From the NCBI RefSeq assembly GCF_009695545.1, contig NZ_VUNS01000007.1, forward strand, positions 1-64,000: DNA of 64,000 bases. The letters run 5' to 3'. Shown one piece after another: positions 52,177 through 60,786 of the stretch. Under the pieces are notes generated by a model, which worked only from the letters and a program-made list of their open reading frames with translations, was not told the origin of the DNA and did not search any database. This DNA comes from Victivallis lenta (lineage in GTDB: Bacteria; Verrucomicrobiota; Lentisphaeria; Victivallales; Victivallaceae). The position numbers and the translations under genes were made by a program. Within the stretch, counting starts at the first letter, position 1. Every line of letters begins with the position of its first letter.

Positions 52177-53253
52177 GGCCGGGACGGAATAGCGGCGCAG
52201 GAAATCGCGCAGCTCCGGCTCGCGCTCGGGGCCGATGCCGCCGCGCACGACGAACAGCTCGGGGCGGCCGACGGCGTCGATGAGCCGGGCGGCCGAATCG
52301 AAATCGCCGTCGATGTTGATCCAGATCCGCTTGCCGGCGTCGGCGACGGCGCGATAGACGTCGATCCACTCGTAATACGGCGTTTCCCCCGCGCCGGGAA
52401 CCCATTGAATTCCGCCGAGTTCGGGGATCGACAGCAGCTGCGGCAGGTGCGGCAGTTCGCCCTTGCCGTCGAGGTGATAGAAGCTGCGGTCGAGCCTGCG
52501 GCAGCTTTCGGCGAGTTCCGGGAGGACGAATTCCGCGAACATCTCCGGCGAAATCATATAGCAGAAATCACACTGGAGCATGTAGAACGGCTTTCCGGAA
52601 AACATGCCGTCCCACGTGCTGTAACCGCGGTTGGCCGGCAGCAGGGCGTTGATGCGGCGGAAGGCTTCGAACCAGGCCGTGTGAATCTCCCGGGTCAGCC
52701 GCTTGATTTCGTCCGGCGAATCGTAGAGGGCGTAGAGCAGCCGCTCGCCGGGCAGCAGAGAACTGATGACGTCCAGTGCGCCGCCGAGGTCGGTGCAGCC
52801 GAGGTGGATCTTTCCGTTCCAGAGCCGGTCGGCGGCGCGACAGAGCTCTTCGATGCGGCGGAACCACGGCGAAGCGGGGTCGAACGCCGGGCGGATGCCG
52901 GCGGCGTCGCAGTTCTCCCAGCGTCCCGGCGTGAACCAGACCGTGTTTTCGCCGTTGTGCCCCTCGCCGCCGATCATTGCGGCAAGGACTCCGGGACCGA
53001 AATTCAGCCAGCAGGATGGATACGAGTCCGCGAGATACGTACAGCGTTTCAGGTACTCCTCCTGAACGGCCAGAATCTCCTCGGCCGGAACCGAGAAGTC
53101 GTACATCGACATGTAATGGAGCGGATACGCATCGACGGCCCCGGGCGGCGCTTCGATCCGGACATGGACCATCGGGCGGCGGAGTTCGCCACGCCACCAC
53201 GCCTCCCAGTTCGCGGTGAGGCGGTTCCAGTCGAAACGGGCAAGGTCAGTCAT
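52168..53253 (-). CDS. Uroporphyrinogen-decarboxylase-like protein (divergent member)
   Basis: Start at 53253 (MTDLARFDW), behind AAAGG; 361 aa. The barrel shows WEAWWRGELRRPMVHVRIEAPPG, GCTDLGGALDVISSLLPGERLLYALYDSPDEIKRL, YSTWDGMFSGKPFYMLQCDFCYMISPEMFAEFVLPEL, SFYHLDGKGELPHLPQLLSIPELGGIQWVPG. This fits the uroporphyrinogen decarboxylase-like superfamily but is distant from HemE. Its last 9 nt overlap the AraC gene tail to tail. The function is unknown. Confidence 0.78.
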   Translation of the reverse strand: MTDLARFDWNRLTANWEAWWRGELRRPMVHVRIEAPPGAVDAYPLHYMSMYDFSVPAEEILAVQEEYLKRCTYLADSYPSCWLNFGPGVLAAMIGGEGHNGENTVWFTPGRWENCDAAGIRPAFDPASPWFRRIEELCRAADRLWNGKIHLGCTDLGGALDVISSLLPGERLLYALYDSPDEIKRLTREIHTAWFEAFRRINALLPANRGYSTWDGMFSGKPFYMLQCDFCYMISPEMFAEFVLPELAESCRRLDRSFYHLDGKGELPHLPQLLSIPELGGIQWVPGAGETPYYEWIDVYRAVADAGKRIWINIDGDFDSAARLIDAVGRPELFVVRGGIGPEREPELRDFLRRYSVPASE

Positions 53254-53321
53254 GATTCGCATCCTTTCGTTTTTCATATTATACCCGATTTCGTCCGGCC
53301 TGTCTTGCCGTCATCTGTCGT

Positions 53322-53640
53322 CTATTGCTGCATATTGAGGTCGGGTGGACCGGAAAACTGCAGATCGCGGCGATTCGGCAGCATCAGCCGGAAGCCGGTT
53401 CCGCCGCTCTCGTACCGGTACGGATTCCCGGTTGCCGGTTCGGGCGGGAGCTCCGGTATCCGGCGGTGCTCCTTCGCCGTCCCCGCAGCGAATTCCGTGA
53501 GGCCGGGCAAGGCGCGGCAGGCCGGATAAGCGGGAATGATGACGGCAGCACAAGGGCCGGCAATGAAAAATACCGGAAGCGCATCAGCCGCCGCAGGTAA
53601 ATTTTCATTCCCGGCCCCCGGGGTCCGGTTGCCCGGTCCG
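53322..53640 (-). pseudogene. Possible remnant of a secreted/prepilin-like protein C-terminus
   Basis: One minus-strand frame is open for ~105 codons (about 53640 down to TAG at 53322) but has no good start codon or ribosome site. It encodes a C-terminal-looking segment: PATGNPYRYESGGTGFRLML then FSGPPDLNMQQ. Lys/Asn-P-Y-R-Y ... GFRL is a recurring ending of secreted and pseudopilin-like proteins of Planctomycetes-Lentisphaerae. It may be a decayed gene. Otherwise 53278-53644 holds nothing I can recognise. Confidence 0.3.
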
Positions 53641-53644
53641 CGCG

Positions 53645-54145
53645 TCAGATTTTCTTGCAGCGGTTGATCGCCACGCGGCCGGACCGCGCCATTTCGACGA
53701 TTCCGAAGTCGCGGACCATCTCGATGAAGTTGTCGAGCCGGTCCGAACGTCCCGCGATTTCGACGCCGATTTCGCCCTTGCTGACCGATACGATCGTGCC
53801 GTCGAAGATCTCGATCAGCTGGATCAGCTGCGTCTGCTTCTCGGGCGAATCGGTCCGGAGCTTGATAAGCGCCATCTCGCGCTCGACGAAGTGGCTGCCG
53901 GTCAGGTTTTCAACGGTGATCACATCGACGAGCTTGCGCAGCTGCTTGTCGATCTGTTCGAGAATCGCGCTGTCTCCGGTCGTGACGATCGTCATCTTCG
54001 AAAAACGCGGGTCTTCGGTCTCGTGGACGGTCAGGCTTGAGATATTGTAGCCGCGTCCGCTGAACAGCCCGGCGACCCGGGCGAGGACGCCGAATTTGTT
54101 CTCCACCAAAACCGATATCGTATGCTTTTCCGGCGTTTCCATCAT
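53645..54145 (-). CDS. ilvH: Acetolactate synthase small (regulatory) subunit
   Basis: 166 aa. The N-terminal ACT domain (KHTISVLVENKFGVLARVAGLFSGRGYNISSLTVHETEDPRFSKMTIVT) and the C-terminal half (LVDVITVENLTGSHFVEREMALIKL) are typical of IlvH/IlvN, which binds valine and controls the catalytic subunit in branched-chain amino-acid synthesis. Length is normal. The catalytic ilvB/ilvI gene, usually directly upstream, is missing here. A weak promoter may lie around 54180-54215 on the minus strand; 54146-54435 otherwise shows no gene. Confidence 0.95.
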   Translation of the reverse strand: MMETPEKHTISVLVENKFGVLARVAGLFSGRGYNISSLTVHETEDPRFSKMTIVTTGDSAILEQIDKQLRKLVDVITVENLTGSHFVEREMALIKLRTDSPEKQTQLIQLIEIFDGTIVSVSKGEIGVEIAGRSDRLDNFIEMVRDFGIVEMARSGRVAINRCKKI

Positions 54146-54435
54146 GTCTGTCTCCCTCTCTGAATGGTCCTTTCTATAAGATGATGCCGGAAGCGGATTT
54201 TTTCAACTTTTTCCGGGGAAAAAACGGTGATTTCGCGGTTTGGCGCCGCCGGTCGGCGCGTGAATCTTTCCCGCTGTGAATACGCCGCGAGACTCTGGGG
54301 GGATGAAATGTCCCCTCGGGGCCCCATGACGGACCGGGCGGCCGTGTCGCCATGAATCACGATGCCGCCGCAAGCCCGGTCCCTTGATACGGAGTCCGCC
54401 GGGAACCGGCGTCAAAATACCGGGCTGCTGCCGGT

Positions 54436-56343
54436 TTACCGGTTCTTTTTCAGGAATTCGCGGACGATCCTGCCGCGTTCGGAGTCTCCGGTCGGCACCG
54501 GCTCCGGCATCCCCGGCATCCAGTACTCTCCGTCATGTTCGAGGCTCCAGCCCTGAAATTCCCGGAAGGCGTGGTAGCTCCACGACCAGCCGCGCTGTTC
54601 GAACAGTTCCATCACATCACGCAGATACTGTTCGCCGGAGCCTTCCGGCGCCCAGCGGACCACGCTGAACTCCCCGATGTAATACGGCACCGGATATCTG
54701 GCGACAAACTCGTCGACCGTTTTCAGGCTCGCGTCGAGCGCGGCTTTGTCGTACTGTTTTCCGTTGATCTCGCCCGGATAACGGATGTTGATCTTCTCCA
54801 TCGCCTTGGCCAGATCGGTTCCGGCAATGTTCAGGATTCCCTGGTGCGTGAATTCGCCCGGCGTATAGAAGTGCGTGCTGTAAATCACCCGGTAGTCCGG
54901 CAGCGGATACATATTGTTCAGTCCGAAGGAGCCGCCGCCGGGGCCCGGCTCGTAGATGATCCAGACCTCGGGATCGATCGCCCGGATCGCCTTCAGCAGC
55001 TTGATCGCAAGCGGCCGCCACTCTTTCGGGGCATTCGGCAGCTGATTGCGGTCGAGCGGTTCGTTGTAGAGGTCATATCCCCAGATCGTCTCCCTGTACG
55101 GCTTCAGCCGTTCGGCCAGCGCGGTCCACAGCCTGATGAAATTCTTCTCGAGGTCGGGGTGCGTCCAGAGTTCGCTGTAATCGCCGCGAACGCCCGGAAC
55201 CGGCGCCTGATGCAGGTCGACCGCGACCTTGAGCCCGTTGTCGCGCGCGATTTTCACCTTGTTTTCGACGTCGTCGAGAAACGCCGGCAGCGCCGACTCC
55301 CAGTCGCTTTTCCGCTGCTGCGCGAACCGGAGCGGAAAGAGCTGGAGCCGGATCATGTTGCCGCCCCATCTGCGGATATCCTTTGCGGTCTGGTCGTCGA
55401 ACCGGCCGACCATGAAACCGCGCACAATTTCGGGATCGGGCCGGTTCGCCCGCAGCTTCGCCGCGTCGAGCTCGACCTTGTCGGGATCGTCCGCCAGCGG
55501 GATGAAGGCGAGCTCGCGGACTTCGCCGCGCCCCTTCGGCGCGTTGATCTGGATCGAGAGCGTGTATTTGCCGTTTCCTTCCGGCGTCGTGAACTTGACC
55601 GAGTCGGTGCGGAACGCATCGCCCGACAGATTCAGCTGGCAGAACGGTTTGCTCCAGCCCGGATGCAGCCGGACGATGACTTTGCCGCGCCCGGTTCCGG
55701 TCGCCAGATACTGCCGGTTCGGCTGAAGCGTGACGGTCTTGAAGATTTTGCTGTCCCAGTCGGTGCCGTCGATGACGGCCGTTCCGCCGGTGATTTCGAA
55801 CGTCGCGCCTCTGGTATGTCCCCAGCCGGCCGCTTTTTCCGCCGCGAAATCGATTCGGACCTCTCCCGGAACCGGCGCGGCTTTCGGAGCGGGCTCCGCC
55901 ACCGGCGTAAACACGAGATTTTTCACTTCGGCTTCGCCTTTATCGGAATTGACCTGAATCGAGAGCGTGTATTTGCCGTTTCCTGCCGGCGTCGTGAATT
56001 CGGTCGATCCGGTGTGGAACGCATCGCCCGAGAGGTCGAGCCGGGCGAACGCCCTGCTCCAGCCGACATGGAGCCGGACGACGACTTTGCCGCGTCCGGT
56101 TCCGGTCAGTTTATAGCGCAGGTCCGGCGTCAGAATAACCGATTTGAACGCCTTGCTGTCCCAGTTGGTGCCGTTCAGCGTCAGCACGCCGGAGTCGATC
56201 TTCAGTTCGGTGCCTTTGGTTTTGCCCCATTCCGCCGCCGTTTCCGCCGCGAAATCGATCGCAAGCTCCACCGGTACGGCGGCGAAGCCGAGCGTCGACG
56301 CCAGAAGCGCCGTAAGCGCGGCCCATCGGAATTTTGCTTTCAT
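54436..56343 (-). CDS. Secreted GH5 enzyme with two tandem N-terminal beta modules (copy 2)
   Basis: Start at 56343 (MKAKFRWAALTALLASTLGF), giving a signal peptide. 635 aa. Two homologous ~120-residue modules (about 26-147 and 160-282) share the order IDFAAE, W, LNGT/IDGTDWDSK.FK, TGTGRGKV.VRLH.GWS, LDLSGDAF, GNGKYTLSIQ.N and probably bind glycans. The GH5 barrel (~300-635) has VAVDLHQAPVPG, DLYNEPLDRNQLP (acid/base Glu), STHFYTPGEFTHQG and YIGEFSVVRWAP (nucleophile Glu). It follows the other GH5 gene by 22 nt in the same operon. Confidence 0.9.
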   Translation of the reverse strand: MKAKFRWAALTALLASTLGFAAVPVELAIDFAAETAAEWGKTKGTELKIDSGVLTLNGTNWDSKAFKSVILTPDLRYKLTGTGRGKVVVRLHVGWSRAFARLDLSGDAFHTGSTEFTTPAGNGKYTLSIQVNSDKGEAEVKNLVFTPVAEPAPKAAPVPGEVRIDFAAEKAAGWGHTRGATFEITGGTAVIDGTDWDSKIFKTVTLQPNRQYLATGTGRGKVIVRLHPGWSKPFCQLNLSGDAFRTDSVKFTTPEGNGKYTLSIQINAPKGRGEVRELAFIPLADDPDKVELDAAKLRANRPDPEIVRGFMVGRFDDQTAKDIRRWGGNMIRLQLFPLRFAQQRKSDWESALPAFLDDVENKVKIARDNGLKVAVDLHQAPVPGVRGDYSELWTHPDLEKNFIRLWTALAERLKPYRETIWGYDLYNEPLDRNQLPNAPKEWRPLAIKLLKAIRAIDPEVWIIYEPGPGGGSFGLNNMYPLPDYRVIYSTHFYTPGEFTHQGILNIAGTDLAKAMEKINIRYPGEINGKQYDKAALDASLKTVDEFVARYPVPYYIGEFSVVRWAPEGSGEQYLRDVMELFEQRGWSWSYHAFREFQGWSLEHDGEYWMPGMPEPVPTGDSERGRIVREFLKKNR

Positions 56344-56365
56344 CCCTCTTTTCCTTTCACGCAAG

Positions 56366-58303
56366 CTATTTGTTGACGACCGGAGCCCTGAAGGCCTCTT
56401 TCATGACTTTGCCGCGGGCGCTCTCCCTGACCGGCTTCAGCGCCGCATCCTTGCGGACCACGCCGTCCTCGTGCTCGAGGCTCCAGCCCGGATATTCGCG
56501 GAAGGCGTGGTAGGTCCAGCTCCAGCCGTGGCGGTTGAAGATGCCGGTCACGTCCCGGAGATAGCGGACGGCGGAGTCGACCGGCGCCCAGGCGATCACG
56601 CTGAATTCGCCGACATAGATCGGCACCTTGTATTTCTCCTGGAACTCGATGACCGGCCGCAGCGATCTTTCCAGAGACGCCTCGTCGAACCGGATTCCGC
56701 CGATGAAGGCCGGATATTCGACGCCGGTCGACTCCTGCGCCCTGGCGAGCAGCCCCGGGTCCTGCAGCTGGGTCGCCGCAATGCCCTGATGCGTGAAGGC
56801 GCCGGGCTCGTAGAAATGGAGGCTGTAAATTACGCGCGAATCCGGCAGCGGTTTCAGGTCCTCGAAACCGCGCCAGCCGCCGCCGGGCCCGGTTTCGTAG
56901 ATGATCCAGACATCCTTGTCGACTTCGCGGATCGCTTTCATGATGTTGACCGCCATCTGCCGCCATTCGACCGGCGCATACGGCAGCTGGCTGCGGCCGA
57001 GCGGCTCATTGTAGAGGTCGTACCCCCAGATCGTGCCGGCGTAAGGCTTCAACCGTTCCGCGATGCCGCGCCAGTAGCGTTTGAACCCCTCTTCGACGCC
57101 GGGGACCTCCCACATCTCCCTGCCGCCGAGTTCGCAGGGAACCTCGAAGGCGACCGGGATGACTTTGATTCCGGCGGCCTTCGCCTGTTTGACGGCCTCT
57201 TCAAGCCGGTCGAGAAAGACCGGATAGTTTTCCGGCGTCCAGGTCGGTTTCGGCCCGATTCCGTGCAGCTGGAGCCGCACCGCATTCGCTCCCCAGTCAT
57301 TCGCCATGTCGTGAAACGCCCTGCCGTTGTCGAGCCGTCCGGACATGAAGCCGCGGACGACCGCCGGGGAGGGGCGGCTCCGGGCGAGCGCCCCGAGGTC
57401 TTCGAAGGTCTCGCCCGCGCTGCGCCGCCGGCGGTTTTCCTCGATCGCCGGACCGGGGCGGACCGGTTCGACCGGCTGCGCATCGGTCCGCACGACCTCC
57501 ATCACACCGAACACCGACGGGTTGTTCCACGAGCTGTCGTTCCGGTCGAGCCCGCTCCAGGTGATTTTCTGATTGCGCGCCTTGCCGTCGTCATTGTTGT
57601 TGTAGCTGAGGTTGAAGCCGAAGGCGAGCCCGTCGAACGGCTTCAGGCGGAAATAGGCGTTGTCGAGCGGAATCGCAATTTCGACGCCCCATCCGCCTTC
57701 GACCGGAACCGGCCTGGCTTCGGCCGGAATCTTCCCTTCGGAGCGGAACGTCTTTCCGGCCGGGTCCGCGGCGGTGATGAAAAGCTGCATGCTCGAGTCG
57801 TCCGACCGCGTGTCGCGCGTGAAAAACGGGTCGAGGAACAGTTCGAAGCAGTCGCTGTTGTAGGCCGGGCGGAAACCGAAGTTGACATGGCTGTCCTTTG
57901 CGACCGCCAGCACGTAGAGCGTGTCGTCCGACACCGCCGCCTTGAAGTACGCTTCGAGACCGGGCGGCAGCGCCGCGTGGCTCGTGTTCAGGAACGACAG
58001 CTGCCCGACGGCCGGAATGTCGTTCCAGCTTTCGACGCTCCCCTGCATGCGTTTTTTCGGGGAGTAAAGCAGCGGATAGACGATGTTCTTTCCGGCGCGT
58101 TCGCGCAGCGTTCCGATCAGGTCCGGGCCGCACTTTGCCTCACCGCCCTTCCGCTTCAGCGCATCGTAACGCGCGGCGGCTCCGGCGGCGGCCTCCGCAT
58201 AGGGTTGAAGCTCTTTTTCCGTCTCCGCCGCGGCGTTTGCGGCCGGCAGTGCGAGCAGCGCCGCGGCGACTCCCGCCAGAATCCGTCTCATCCGTGAAAG
58301 CAT
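56366..58303 (-). CDS. Secreted GH5 enzyme with CBM9-like module (copy 3)
   Basis: I use ATG 58303 (behind AAAGGGGG); signal peptide MLSRMRRILAGVAAALLALPAANA. 645 aa. Residues ~65-240 look like a CBM9-like/DOMON beta-sandwich (DTLYVLAVAKDSHVNFGFRPAYNSDCFELFLDPFF). The GH5 barrel covers ~285-640 with IPVAFEVPCELGG, DLYNEPLGRSQLP (acid/base Glu), SLHFYEPGAFTHQG and YVGEFSVIAWAP (nucleophile Glu). It closely resembles the downstream GH5 gene in the barrel but has a different N-terminal module, so the two may act on the same glycan with different binding. Confidence 0.9.
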   Translation of the reverse strand: MLSRMRRILAGVAAALLALPAANAAAETEKELQPYAEAAAGAAARYDALKRKGGEAKCGPDLIGTLRERAGKNIVYPLLYSPKKRMQGSVESWNDIPAVGQLSFLNTSHAALPPGLEAYFKAAVSDDTLYVLAVAKDSHVNFGFRPAYNSDCFELFLDPFFTRDTRSDDSSMQLFITAADPAGKTFRSEGKIPAEARPVPVEGGWGVEIAIPLDNAYFRLKPFDGLAFGFNLSYNNNDDGKARNQKITWSGLDRNDSSWNNPSVFGVMEVVRTDAQPVEPVRPGPAIEENRRRRSAGETFEDLGALARSRPSPAVVRGFMSGRLDNGRAFHDMANDWGANAVRLQLHGIGPKPTWTPENYPVFLDRLEEAVKQAKAAGIKVIPVAFEVPCELGGREMWEVPGVEEGFKRYWRGIAERLKPYAGTIWGYDLYNEPLGRSQLPYAPVEWRQMAVNIMKAIREVDKDVWIIYETGPGGGWRGFEDLKPLPDSRVIYSLHFYEPGAFTHQGIAATQLQDPGLLARAQESTGVEYPAFIGGIRFDEASLERSLRPVIEFQEKYKVPIYVGEFSVIAWAPVDSAVRYLRDVTGIFNRHGWSWTYHAFREYPGWSLEHEDGVVRKDAALKPVRESARGKVMKEAFRAPVVNK

Positions 58304-58422
58304 GGTCCGCCCCCTTTCCGAAAAGTGTGAGAGTATACGTTTCATCCCGTGCCGTGAAAAAGATAGCGCCGGACCCGACGCTTGTCAAGTCCGGCGCGCG
58401 CATCCGTTTCCGTTTTCCGGGG

Positions 58423-59772
58423 TTACCGGTTCGCGTTCACGCTTTTGTATGCCTGCAGGGTCCGCTCGGCGAGTGAAGCCATCGCCACGCACCGGAACTC
58501 TCCGAACTCGGCTTTGATCGTGTCGTTCAGCCGGGCGGCGAGCGTACCGCCGAAGTAGCGGCGCCCGGCGACGATGCCGGCGATCGCGCCGACCGTCGCG
58601 CCGTTGCAGTCGGTGTCGAGTCCGCCGGTGACGGCTTCGCAGACGCAGGCGTCCGGATTCATTTTCCCGTAGATCAGCGCGGCGGCGCAGAGCACGGCGT
58701 TGTTGATGGTGTGAACCGAGGACATCGTGCCGAATTCGTCATCCATATAGGCCATGAAGCTCTCCATCCCGTCATGCTTCGGAATTTCGGCGAGCGCTTT
58801 GCGCAGGGCGGCCGCGAGCCGGCAGTTGCGCGGAATCTCCCCGAGCCCGATCTCAACCAGACGGACCGGATCGCTTTCGACGAACGCCGCCGCCTCGACC
58901 GCGGCCATGAACATTTCGCCGTAGATGCCGTTTTTCACATGGGTCCACGACGCGTCGCGCCAGGCGAACTCCGCGGCGAGCTCCGGATTCCCGGCGCAGG
59001 CCCAGCCGAAGAAATCGGCGCGGATCTGTGCGCCGATCCATTCGCGGTACGGGTTGTTGAAGCAGCGGATGCGGTCGATGTCCCATGCCGGCTTGTTCTG
59101 CCGCCCGCCGCAGAGGTTGTAGTTCAGCGCGGCCTGGCACTCCGCCGTGCAGAGCTGCGCCATCGGAAACTGGTTCTCCCAGAGCCACGCGACGTCGCGC
59201 CAGGTGAAATCGCGCCCGTGCTTTTCAATGATCAGCAGGCCCATCAGCGTGTAGCGGATATCGTCGTCACTCTCCATATATTCGATGAAGCCGCGGCAGG
59301 ATTGGCGGCAGCCGACTTTGTCCGAGAAACGGAAATAGTCCCGCAGCGGCCAGTCGCCGGTCGATTTCAGCAGCGCGCGGATGTCCTTCCAGCGTTCGCC
59401 GCCCATGCCCATGCATTCGACCGGCTTGCCGAGCGCGCAGCCGACCGAGCGGCCGAGCCAGGCGCCGTGGAATTTGTCGAGCAGCTCGTCGTCGGAGAGC
59501 CGGAGCTCCGGCAGCTTCCGCCGTTCCGGGCGGCAGGCGCGGATTTCATCGAGTCCGTTCGGCTCCTCGAACGGGAAGGCCGGGTCGCGGCGGCACGCTT
59601 CGAGTTTCGCATACAGTCCGGCGATGGCGGCCTCGTTCCACGCATCCTTCTCCGGGTCGAGTCCGTCGAACTCCGTCGTGAGCTCCGCCGGAATCAGGAA
59701 CCCCTCCTCCTTCCGCTGATTGAGCTCTTCCCGGAGCAGGTCCCACGGCGAGGTATAACCGCTGATCAACAT
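58423..59772 (-). CDS. ADP-ribosylglycohydrolase (DraG)-family protein
   Basis: Start 59772 (MLISGYTSPWDLLREEL), behind AGAGGTGG. 449 aa. KFHGAWLGRSVGCALGKPVE (~115-134) and ESDDDIRYTLMGLL give the N-terminal metal site; GGLDTDCNGATVGAIAGIVAG gives the C-terminal site. In DraG and ARH proteins these Asp residues hold two magnesium ions for removing ADP-ribose from proteins. Many bacterial members act on small nucleosides or unknown glycosides. It is first of three minus-strand genes, with two GH5 genes, divergent from an AraC regulator. Confidence 0.9.
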   Translation of the reverse strand: MLISGYTSPWDLLREELNQRKEEGFLIPAELTTEFDGLDPEKDAWNEAAIAGLYAKLEACRRDPAFPFEEPNGLDEIRACRPERRKLPELRLSDDELLDKFHGAWLGRSVGCALGKPVECMGMGGERWKDIRALLKSTGDWPLRDYFRFSDKVGCRQSCRGFIEYMESDDDIRYTLMGLLIIEKHGRDFTWRDVAWLWENQFPMAQLCTAECQAALNYNLCGGRQNKPAWDIDRIRCFNNPYREWIGAQIRADFFGWACAGNPELAAEFAWRDASWTHVKNGIYGEMFMAAVEAAAFVESDPVRLVEIGLGEIPRNCRLAAALRKALAEIPKHDGMESFMAYMDDEFGTMSSVHTINNAVLCAAALIYGKMNPDACVCEAVTGGLDTDCNGATVGAIAGIVAGRRYFGGTLAARLNDTIKAEFGEFRCVAMASLAERTLQAYKSVNANR

Positions 59773-59842
59773 GATTCCACCTCTGTTTTTTTCATGATTT
59801 CCGAGCCGGGTCCGAAACTTTCTTCGAAATCGGCTCTGCCGT

Positions 59843-59870
59843 TTGCATTTTTTCAGATTGCTGGTACAAT
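59843..59870 (+). promoter_or_regulatory. Sigma-70 promoter of the AraC gene at 59896
   Basis: TTGCAT and TACAAT with a 16-base spacer, 25 bases before the ATG. Its presence just before ATG 59875 is why I prefer the later start. Confidence 0.6.
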
Positions 59871-59895
59871 ATAGATGGTGATAACGGGAAAATAT

Positions 59896-60786
59896 ATGCA
59901 TCAAACATCAAAAAAAGAGCAGAAACCACCATTTCTGCCGCTTCAGCATGCTCCGATCACGCTGACCGGCGGGAATCTCTACGCCGTCAGCAGCGTTCCG
60001 GACTGCCAGACCGACCGGCCGATCACCTATCTGCACACGCACGATTCGGCCGAATTCGGCATCTGCCTCGAAGGGAACGGAGTTTTCATGATCGGCGGCC
60101 GGATCTTCCCGTTCCGCGGCGGCGACTGCACCTTCATTCCGGCCTGGCTGCCGCATCTCGCGCAGAGCGCGGCGCACACGGTCAGCCGCTGGTACTGGCT
60201 CTCTCTCGACACGGCCCGTCTGCTGGTCTGGGCGCCGGAGCTGGTCGACCTTGACTGCTTCCACGGCGAAGGGACGCCGAGTCTGTTTCCGGCGGAGACG
60301 CATCCGGAGGAGAACCGGCTTATCGCCGAGCTGTTCGATATCGTCCGTTCGCCCGACCGCGCCTACGTCGCCCGGCGGCTGTCGGCGGTGCTGGCACTGT
60401 TTTCGAGCGGACTGCATCGCCGTTTCCGGCCGGCCGGTGACGGCAACGGCCCCTGCATCGAACGGGTCCGGAAGGCGCTCGATCTGCTGTTCCGCAACTC
60501 TTCGAAGCCGCTCGCGGTGAAGAAACTGGCCGAAGCGTGCAGCCTCAGCGAGAATCAGTTCCGCCGCGTATTCTCGCGGGCGACCGGGCGAACCCCCCAG
60601 GAGTACCTGAACGAGCTGCGCATTGCGATGGCGGTGTCGCTGCTGCGCGGCGGAACGCTGACGCTTTCGGAGGTCGCTGCGGAGTGCGGCTACCCGACGC
60701 TGTCGAGTTTCAACCGGCAGTTCCGCCGCCAGCGCGGGAGTTCGCCGGGGCGTTTTCGCCGTTCGCTCGCCGGGGAGACGCCATGA
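59896..60786 (+). CDS. AraC-family regulator divergent from the ADPRG/GH5 operon
   Basis: Start at ATG 59896 (MHQTSKKEQ), behind CGGGAAAA; 296 aa. The N-terminal cupin-like domain has HTHDSAEFGICLEGNGVFMIGGRIFPFRGGDCTFIPAWLPH, and the C-terminal domain has AVKKLAEACSLSENQFRRVFSRATG and EVAAECGYPTLSSFNRQFRRQRGSSPGRFRR. It probably controls the divergent operon. Its stop overlaps the hemW start (ATGA), an accidental-looking coupling of a local regulator to a core gene. Confidence 0.9.
   Translation: MHQTSKKEQKPPFLPLQHAPITLTGGNLYAVSSVPDCQTDRPITYLHTHDSAEFGICLEGNGVFMIGGRIFPFRGGDCTFIPAWLPHLAQSAAHTVSRWYWLSLDTARLLVWAPELVDLDCFHGEGTPSLFPAETHPEENRLIAELFDIVRSPDRAYVARRLSAVLALFSSGLHRRFRPAGDGNGPCIERVRKALDLLFRNSSKPLAVKKLAEACSLSENQFRRVFSRATGRTPQEYLNELRIAMAVSLLRGGTLTLSEVAAECGYPTLSSFNRQFRRQRGSSPGRFRRSLAGETP

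Noticed and set aside
60537-60782. An N-terminal extension of HemW starting at 60537
   Set aside because: The extension reads the AraC gene in another frame; the ATG at 60783 gives the normal HemW N-terminus.
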